Position numbers and translations under genes: made by a program. From Acidobacteriaceae bacterium (GTDB lineage: Bacteria > Acidobacteriota > Terriglobia > Terriglobales > Acidobacteriaceae): a stretch of 10,245 bases of DNA. The stretch lies in contig JASHUR010000138.1 in the NCBI GenBank assembly GCA_030039895.1, positions 1 to 10,245 on the forward strand, in the 5' to 3' direction. The first letter of the stretch is position 1. Every line of letters starts with the position of its first letter. A model generated the notes under the pieces. The model saw only the letters and a list, made by a program, of their open reading frames with translations, ran no database searches and was not told where the DNA came from. Below are positions 6,047 through 10,245 of this stretch, piece after piece.

Positions 6047-7636
6047 GTGAGCAGCATCCCCCAGCGCGCGCAACGGTTCCTGCCAGTCCTTACCGGAGCT
6101 CTTGTCGGAGCAGTCTTTGCGCTCTACGTGGCCAACCAACTGCAGGCCAGATTCGCTGAAGTTTCTTTGCTGAATTACGCGCGATACATTTTGCACGTGG
6201 AAGAAGCGACTGCCATCGATGCGCGCCAGATGCTTACCACGGTTTCCACAGACCACCTCGCATTCTGTTCTGACGACGAGCTTACCCTCATGCGCCGGTT
6301 GGTCTTTGACAGTGCCTTCATCAAGGACATCGGCAGGATCAAGGATGGCGAGCTCTATTGCACATCTTCCCTGGGCAGGTTGCCACACCCGGTGAAAATG
6401 CCTGCGCCGCGTCTTTCGTTTCAAACCCCGGACGGCGCGCTTCACGTGGACATCACGTCCAGCCCCACACTGCTTTTCGCGCCAGGAGCGAAAGGCATCA
6501 TTGCCTCGTCCCAGGGAGTTTCCGTTGTTCTCAACCCATTGCTCTACGCCCATCTCGACAATCCTCCCCTGCGATTTACCGGGCTGATCTACGACCATCA
6601 GCACAAGACCTTCATGTTTGGATTCGGTCACTCGCGGTCGCTGCCTGCTGCCCAAGTTCTTGCGCAAAAAGCTGTCGAGCGTGATGGAACGATCTACCAG
6701 CCGCTGTGCTCACAATCGTACGCAGCCTGCGTGATCGCCTTCGAGTCTAAGAGCGATATGATGGTGCACCGCCCAGGTTATTTCACCGGGCTCGTATCCG
6801 GCGGCGCGTTCCTGGGCATGTCGATTGCCGCGTTAATCCTGTTGTTTCAAGAACGGCAGCAGTCTTTCGAGCAGCGTCTCAGGCGCGCCATCCGGAAACG
6901 CCAGCTGACTTGCGTGTATCAGCCGATTCTCGAGCTTGAATCCGGCACAATCGTTGGAGCGGAAGCGCTTGCACGCTGGACAGATGAGTCGGGCGAAGCT
7001 GTGCCGCCTGATGCTTTCATTCCTGTGGCAGAAGCCGAGGGCTTTGTAACAGAAATCACGCGGCTGGTGATTGATCGAGTCATCCACGAAATCGGAGGCC
7101 TGCTTACTGAACCTGGCTTCCTGGCGACCATCAACATCACAGTTCAGGACCTAACTGATCCGGAATTCTTCGACTATCTCGCCCAGCGCATCCGGCAATC
7201 CGGCATAAGGCCCTCGGCTCTGGCATTTGAGCTGACCGAACGGTTTCGAATCGATAATGAAATCGGCAAGCCGGCCGTCGCCAGACTAAGAGACGCGGGC
7301 CACCTCGTTCTTATCGACGATTTCGGTACTGGCTACTCGAGTCTGGCCTATTTGCAGGATATGCATGTGGACGCGATCAAGATCGACAGGGTCTTCACCC
7401 AGACAATCGGCACTGAGGCTGTCATCGCGTCTGTTCTCCCCCAAATTCTCTACTTGGCGTCTCGCCTCGGTTTGTCCGTGGTCGCGGAGGGCGTAGAAAA
7501 CAGCAAGCAGGCGGATTATTTTTGCAAAGCCGCCCCGGGCATCTTGGCGCAAGGGTGGTTTCTTGGCAAACCGGTTCCCCCAGCCGAGCTGAAACGGATG
7601 TACGCCGACTACCGAAATTCCAAAATGCCGGTGTAA
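6047..7636 (+). CDS. Membrane c-di-GMP phosphodiesterase, CSS-motif sensor plus EAL domain
   Basis: 529 residues from a GTG start. Transmembrane helices are predicted at about 11-31 and 246-268, enclosing a periplasmic domain with Cys74 (FCSDDEL) and Cys105 (LYCTSSLG), the layout of the CSS-motif domain. The cytoplasmic EAL domain follows from about 275. The catalytic set is complete: Glu306 in EAL, Asn363, Glu395 (ELTER), Asp424-Asp425 in DDFGTGYSSL, Lys445, Glu481 and Glu484 (AEGVE), and Gln502. The enzyme should hydrolyse c-di-GMP to pGpG, lowering the second messenger and favouring motility over biofilm. In the family prototype PdeC of E. coli the periplasmic disulfide, set by DsbA/DsbB, controls activity; the same control is inferred here. 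No GGDEF domain is present. Third codon positions look less strictly C-ending than in the TPR/CRTAC1 genes. It appears to be a single-gene unit. Confidence 0.95.
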   Translation: MSSIPQRAQRFLPVLTGALVGAVFALYVANQLQARFAEVSLLNYARYILHVEEATAIDARQMLTTVSTDHLAFCSDDELTLMRRLVFDSAFIKDIGRIKDGELYCTSSLGRLPHPVKMPAPRLSFQTPDGALHVDITSSPTLLFAPGAKGIIASSQGVSVVLNPLLYAHLDNPPLRFTGLIYDHQHKTFMFGFGHSRSLPAAQVLAQKAVERDGTIYQPLCSQSYAACVIAFESKSDMMVHRPGYFTGLVSGGAFLGMSIAALILLFQERQQSFEQRLRRAIRKRQLTCVYQPILELESGTIVGAEALARWTDESGEAVPPDAFIPVAEAEGFVTEITRLVIDRVIHEIGGLLTEPGFLATINITVQDLTDPEFFDYLAQRIRQSGIRPSALAFELTERFRIDNEIGKPAVARLRDAGHLVLIDDFGTGYSSLAYLQDMHVDAIKIDRVFTQTIGTEAVIASVLPQILYLASRLGLSVVAEGVENSKQADYFCKAAPGILAQGWFLGKPVPPAELKRMYADYRNSKMPV

Positions 7637-7821
7637 AGATCGCCGGGCAGGTTAATCTTCAGTCTTTGTCGAGATCAGCTCATGCAAATGTGAGAACCGC
7701 CCAATCTTCTTTCCGCCAAAATCCCCCGCCATATCCACCTGCAACCTATCTGGAGTACACTTGCGGGCGGCCTAGGATCTCCCCTCAGCACGCCTGCCAA
7801 ATTCCAACTGGAGAATCGAGA
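7637..7821. other. Intergenic region, 185 bp, with a possible -10 box
   Basis: Between the phosphodiesterase and the secreted-protein gene I see TACACT at 7756-7761, which could be a -10 element for the downstream gene, without a clear -35. No strong hairpin or T-run follows the phosphodiesterase stop, so its terminator is not visible. Confidence 0.25.
7810..7813 (+). promoter_or_regulatory. Ribosome binding site of the secreted-protein gene
   Basis: GGAG lies 8 bases before ATG 7822. It supports this start rather than one far upstream, where the same frame overlaps the end of the phosphodiesterase gene. Confidence 0.65.
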
Positions 7822-8604
7822 ATGAGCAAGAGCAAGTGGAGCATCTTCACAGCATTGTGCGCCATCGCCCTGGGGACCATGTGGGCTGTGCCGGCGAGCG
7901 CCCAGACTGAACCAGTAAAACCAAAACCACCAATGTATGGCTACATCGCAAACTGGCAGATTCCGCGCGCCCACTGGGCAGAGATGAACAGCTCAGAAGC
8001 AAACGTCGACCCCATACTCACGAAGGCCATGGCCGACGGGACCATCGTCGCATACGGAACCGATCAGAACCTGGTGCACACGCCCGACGGCTGGACACAA
8101 GACGACTGGTTCTCGTCGATGTCGATGGGAGATCTGATGAAGGTGCTCACCCAGTTCTACGCCGAGAGCAACCCGCCCCAGGTCCTGCAGACCGCCACCA
8201 AGCACTGGGACCTCCTGCTGGTGACCCGCTATTACAACTGGAAGCCCGGCGCCTCCTACAAGAACGGCTACGTCTCGGTTTCGACCTTCAGGTTGAAGGC
8301 CAATGCGCCGGACGATGCGTTCAAAGTGATCAGCGGCGAGATCGTCGCGCCCTTGCTCGAGCAGCTCCTGGCCGACGGCACCATCCTCGAGTACGAGATT
8401 GACACCGAGTACATACACACCAACGCCCCGGGATTATTCTCGATCGTGACCGTGGTGCAGGACCCTGCCAACCTCGACAAAGTTGACGCCGCGATCCAGG
8501 CCGACATTAAGGCGCATCCCATCACAGGCGTGACCTTTGACTCTCTCGTCAAAGAGAGCTCGAGCCGCGACGAGCTGACCCTCGGAAACGGCACTTTCAA
8601 ATAG
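7822..8604 (+). CDS. Secreted protein of unknown family with two similar halves
   Basis: 260 residues. Residues 1-27 are a classical signal peptide ending in VPASA before QTEP, so the mature protein is periplasmic or secreted. I do not recognise the family. The two halves align with each other: residues 40-87 start with GYIANW and contain ADGTIVAYGTDQNLVHT, while residues 149-200 start with GYVSVSTF and contain ADGTILEYEIDTEYIHT, giving a repeat offset of roughly 110 residues. Each half looks like strand, helix with hydrophobic spacing, strand, strand, then a second helix. That is compatible with a duplicated ferredoxin-like (dimeric alpha/beta-barrel) fold, which is an inference. No cysteine or obvious catalytic motif is seen in the mature part. 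It stands alone between the EAL gene and a convergent minus-strand gene. Confidence 0.85.
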   Translation: MSKSKWSIFTALCAIALGTMWAVPASAQTEPVKPKPPMYGYIANWQIPRAHWAEMNSSEANVDPILTKAMADGTIVAYGTDQNLVHTPDGWTQDDWFSSMSMGDLMKVLTQFYAESNPPQVLQTATKHWDLLLVTRYYNWKPGASYKNGYVSVSTFRLKANAPDDAFKVISGEIVAPLLEQLLADGTILEYEIDTEYIHTNAPGLFSIVTVVQDPANLDKVDAAIQADIKAHPITGVTFDSLVKESSSRDELTLGNGTFK

Positions 8605-8659
8605 CTCGTAGAGTTGCAAACCTTCCTGCTCAGCCCTAAAGCTGTTGCCAACCCAATCC

Positions 8660-8708
8660 CACGCAACGCGGGCGATGGCGGACAAAGCCGCCACCCGCGT
8701 TGATCGTG
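8660..8708. other. Long bulged hairpin in the convergent intergenic region
   Basis: Arms from the tip outward: TGGCGG (8676-8681) pairs with CCGCCA (8688-8693) around loop ACAAAG; CAACGCGGG (8664-8672) pairs with CCCGCGTTG (8694-8702), leaving a 3-base CGA bulge; CACG (8660-8663) pairs with CGTG (8705-8708), leaving a 2-base AT bulge. That is 19 pairs without a mismatch. No T-run follows on either strand, so it is not a standard intrinsic terminator. It could be a structured mRNA 3' end for the 7822-8604 gene, a small RNA, or a dispersed palindromic element. Confidence 0.75.
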
Positions 8709-8729
8709 AGGATGCAAACAGCCGCCGCC

Positions 8730-8760
8730 AAAACAAAACGCCGTCTCAAACGAGAGCGGC
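8730..8760 (-). terminator. Rho-independent terminator of the minus-strand SnoaL-like gene
   Basis: On the minus strand GCCG-CTCTC (8760-8752) pairs with GAGA-CGGC (8747-8740) around a GTTT loop, 8 pairs with one bulged base. GTTTTGTTTT (8739-8730) follows immediately. The hairpin begins 26 bases after the stop codon at 8787. Confidence 0.75.
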
Positions 8761-8786
8761 AAGTCTCTATCCTCAAAAAGATGCGC

Positions 8787-9197
8787 CTACTTGTAAGTGG
8801 GGAAGCTTTCCCCGAACATTGGCGCTTTGCTCTTTGACTGTGCTTCAGTCGCTTCATCCTGAATGACATCCCAGTGCTCGATTAGAATGCCGTCCTGGAC
8901 ACGAAGTATGTCGGCGGCGATCCAGTTCACTGGCAAGCCGAATTTGCTGAACCGGCCATGTACGATGACCCACTCGCCTTCCGCAAGAATGACTCCCGGC
9001 TCATATCGAAGCGTCGGAGGAGTGCTCCGGATCAGATTGAAAAGTCCCTCGCGGCCCGGCTCGATGTGCGCGCTGTGTTGAATGTAGTTTGGTGACCAAT
9101 ACTTCTCAGCCGCCGCATAATCCCGCTTGTTAAACAGCGTATCGAATGCTTCCAGAACGAGCTTCTTATTACGCTCCTGAACAGATTCGGACGACAT
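8787..9197 (-). CDS. SnoaL-like (NTF2-superfamily) protein, ester-cyclase type
   Basis: 136 residues, the normal size of a single-domain SnoaL-like protein. The N-terminal helix region (VLEAFDTLFNKRDYAAAEKY) is followed by the family-typical YWSPNYIQHSAHIEPGREG. The C-terminal half has alternating hydrophobic strands ending in LIEHWDVIQD, a very characteristic NTF2-fold close. Such cone-shaped domains bind small hydrophobic molecules and include polyketide cyclases, isomerases and many proteins of unknown role; the substrate here cannot be told. There is no signal peptide, so it is cytoplasmic. A G-run (GGGGG at 9211-9207 on the minus strand) 9 bases before ATG 9197 can act as ribosome binding site. 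It lies 30 bp downstream of the dehydrogenase remnant, suggesting a former SDR-SnoaL operon, and ends at an intrinsic terminator. Confidence 0.88.
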   Translation of the reverse strand: MSSESVQERNKKLVLEAFDTLFNKRDYAAAEKYWSPNYIQHSAHIEPGREGLFNLIRSTPPTLRYEPGVILAEGEWVIVHGRFSKFGLPVNWIAADILRVQDGILIEHWDVIQDEATEAQSKSKAPMFGESFPTYK

Positions 9198-9227
9198 CTA
9201 TACATTCCCCCTGGCCTTGATTTCTCA

Positions 9228-9560
9228 TTACAACTTCGATCCGCCGTTGACCGGTATGCTGGCGCCTGTAATCCAGCAAGCAGCATCCGAAGCCAGAAAC
9301 CCGATCACATCCGCACCGTCGTCCGGCTTGCCAATTCTCTTCAAGGCCTGCATGTTCAACGTGAGGTTGCGGCCGGCCTCACTCTTCGTAAAGTTCGACA
9401 TGTCCGTCTCAATCACGCCCGGTGCTGCCGCATTCACCCGAATTCCGCACGGTTCCAGCATTGCCGCCCAGTGCTTTACCAGCGTCTCCAGCACGCCCTT
9501 GGTTGCCGCGTAGGCCGGCAGCGTCGGTGGTCCGGCCCGAGAAGGCGTTGAGGCTGTCAT
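9228..9560 (-). pseudogene. Truncated short-chain dehydrogenase/reductase (SDR), C-terminal half only
   Basis: 110 residues from ATG 9560, compared with about 250 for a complete classical SDR. Recognisable parts are the active-site segment AYAATKGVLETLVKHWAAML with Tyr and Lys of YxxxK, then GIRVNAAAPGVIETDM, KRIGKPDDGADVIGFLAS and WITGASIPVNGG, the usual SDR C-terminus. The N-terminal Rossmann part with the TGxxxGxG NAD(P)-binding loop, the NNAG motif and the catalytic Ser region are absent. The frame upstream is open for only 11 codons, back to a TAA at 9594-9596 that also ends the small upstream gene. No SDR N-terminus was found in the other minus-strand frames up to the sigma gene. Without a cofactor site it should be inactive as an enzyme. 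It precedes the SnoaL-like gene by 30 bp. I call it a remnant left by a deletion or insertion. Confidence 0.82.
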
Positions 9561-9565
9561 TACTT

Positions 9566-9582
9566 CAGGCGATACCCGCCTG
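9566..9582 (-). terminator. Short hairpin after the small-protein gene
   Basis: CAGGCG and CGCCTG form a 6-bp perfect stem with a 5-base loop, just downstream of the small-protein stop and immediately before the dehydrogenase remnant. No T-run follows on the minus strand, so termination is uncertain. It lies at the presumed breakpoint. Confidence 0.3.
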
Positions 9583-9593
9583 TTCGAACTACT

Positions 9594-9830
9594 TTATGCT
9601 TCGCTGCCAAGGCCAGCCATCGACATGTTTGCGTTTCGTTCCGCCAACAGCATGCGCAGTTGCTGATTTTTGATCAGTAACTCGCAGATGCATTTCTGCA
9701 GCATTAGAATTCGGCTTTCGCACTCTTCGCGAATCGGCGCCGCGTCCGCCCGCGAGATCATTGCTGCGTCATGTGCCGTGGGTGCTGGCCCGGCTTGCAA
9801 GGGTGTTTCTTCAAGGAGTGGTGACACCAT
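9594..9830 (-). CDS. Small protein with a heptad-like leucine-rich segment, downstream of a sigma factor
   Basis: 78 residues. ATG 9830 is chosen because AGGGGAG lies 6 bases upstream; a longer frame from ATG 9935 would overlap the sigma gene by 35 bases and adds an Arg-rich stretch encoded by an inverted repeat. The first half is Ala/Pro-rich. The second half (ESRILMLQKCICELLIKNQQ, then LRMLLAERN) is an amphipathic helix with hydrophobic residues at heptad spacing and two Cys residues three positions apart. No signal peptide or membrane segment is seen. I do not recognise the family. Position right after an ECF-type sigma gene suggests a co-transcribed partner or regulator, but a typical anti-sigma zinc motif (HxxxCxxC) is absent. 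The gene is plausible rather than certain. Confidence 0.55.
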   Translation of the reverse strand: MVSPLLEETPLQAGPAPTAHDAAMISRADAAPIREECESRILMLQKCICELLIKNQQLRMLLAERNANMSMAGLGSEA

Positions 9831-9836
9831 ACTGAT

Positions 9837-9843
9837 CTCCCCT
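9837..9843 (-). promoter_or_regulatory. Ribosome binding site of the small-protein gene
   Basis: AGGGGAG on the minus strand, 6 bases before ATG 9830. It decides this start over the ATG at 9935 and the ATG at 9904, which overlaps the sigma stop codon but opens a different frame. Confidence 0.55.
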
Positions 9844-9863
9844 GATGAGTAGAACTCTGTGGC

Positions 9864-9891
9864 GCGTGCCCGAACGTTCGTCCGAGCACGC
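9864..9891. repeat. Palindrome nested in an inverted repeat between sigma and small-protein genes
   Basis: CGAACGTTCG (9871-9880) is a perfect 10-bp palindrome. It is flanked by GCGTGC (9864-9869) and GCACGC (9886-9891), which are also complementary, though placed slightly off centre. It could be an operator or an RNA structure in the sigma mRNA 3' region. Confidence 0.5.
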
Positions 9892-9900
9892 ACGTTGATC

Positions 9901-10245
9901 TCATGTTCGAAGCTGCTCCATCTCAGCAGGTGCAATTGCTAAGAGGGCAGCGCTGCGCGAACGTGCCGCCTTGCTGAACGATCTGGTTCTGGTTTCAACC
10001 AGTCTTCTGGCCCGCAGAAGACGGGTTTTGGTGGCAGCCACTGATATTCCCGCCGCAGCGGCTGTATCCAGAATCGAGCTGTCGAGCGAAAGATGAATCT
10101 CCATCACGCTGCGAAGCTTTGGGGGAAGCCCCTGAACAGCTTTACGGGCGAGGCTTCTCATCTCTTTCCGGATGACGTGATCTTCCGGGCCCGGCGAATG
10201 TTCAACAATCTCCATTGACTTGCCGGAGATAGACGAAAGGTCCTC
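9901..10245 (-). CDS. ECF-type RNA polymerase sigma factor, C-terminal part; 5' end beyond window
   Basis: The frame enters from the right edge and ends at TGA 9903-9901, giving 114 visible residues. The ATG at 10215 is internal, since the frame is open to the edge (EDLSSISGKS precedes it). The visible part is sigma region 4: an acidic segment PGPEDHVIRKEMRSLARKAV, then GLPPKLRSVMEIHLSL and the helix-turn-helix AAAAGISVAATKTRLLRARR, which recognises the -35 element. After it comes a tail of about 30 residues rich in Arg, Ser and Ala. Region 2 is not in the window, so the sigma subgroup cannot be named. The small-protein gene follows 70 bp downstream on the same strand. The first HTH helix (SSILDTAAAA) is more alanine-rich than usual, but no inactivating change is evident. 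Confidence 0.8.
   Translation of the reverse strand, partial: EDLSSISGKSMEIVEHSPGPEDHVIRKEMRSLARKAVQGLPPKLRSVMEIHLSLDSSILDTAAAAGISVAATKTRLLRARRLVETRTRSFSKAARSRSAALLAIAPAEMEQLRT

Noticed and set aside
6019..6052. Short upstream frame from ATG 6019 ahead of the EAL gene
   Set aside because: No ribosome binding site of its own; it only runs across the EAL start in another phase.
5981..6667. Minus-strand frame of 228 codons
   Set aside because: Antisense to the EAL gene start region, crosses its ribosome binding site, and has no recognisable domain.
9831..9935. Longer start (ATG 9935) for the small protein
   Set aside because: Overlaps the sigma gene end, has no ribosome binding site, and adds an Arg-rich stretch produced by the inverted repeat.

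Overview
The window is GC-rich DNA from a free-living Gram-negative bacterium, most likely an acidobacterium of the Acidobacteriaceae type (Terriglobus, Edaphobacter or Granulicella relatives). This is an inference from gene content: a secreted six-hairpin glycosidase, a TPR protein paired with a Tat-exported CRTAC1/ASPIC-UnbV protein, a CSS-EAL phosphodiesterase, and many exported proteins of unknown role. No marker gene is present to prove the taxon.

Left block (1-5892). A glycogen-debranching-like glycosidase lies on the minus strand and runs off the left edge. It diverges across 88 bp from a plus-strand pair. The pair is a signal-peptide-bearing TPR protein (2044-3840) and a CRTAC1-like seven-motif FG-GAP/VCBS protein with a C-terminal ASPIC/UnbV domain (4000-5892). 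The CRTAC1 gene starts at a TTG with a good ribosome binding site and a twin-arginine signal. Between the pair sits a 12-unit array of a 7-bp repeat that overlaps a plausible promoter for the second gene. All of these products look exported, so the block probably acts in the periplasm or at the cell surface.

Middle block (5893-8786). A membrane c-di-GMP phosphodiesterase with a redox-type CSS periplasmic domain (6047-7636) has a complete set of EAL catalytic residues. It is followed by a secreted 260-residue protein of unknown family that appears to be an internal duplication (7822-8604). The convergent gap after it holds a long, nearly perfect hairpin (8660-8708) and a clear intrinsic terminator for the minus-strand gene beyond it.

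Right block (8787-10245, all minus strand). From upstream to downstream this reads: the C-terminal part of an ECF-type sigma factor cut by the right edge, a 78-residue small protein with a heptad-like leucine segment, a short-chain dehydrogenase missing its NAD-binding half, and a SnoaL-like protein ending at the terminator. The truncated dehydrogenase marks a likely rearrangement breakpoint between about 9560 and 9600.

I see no rRNA, tRNA, CRISPR array, insertion sequence or integrase. The least explained items are the heptamer array with the same-frame TPR/CRTAC1 arrangement, the duplicated secreted protein, and the large convergent hairpin.
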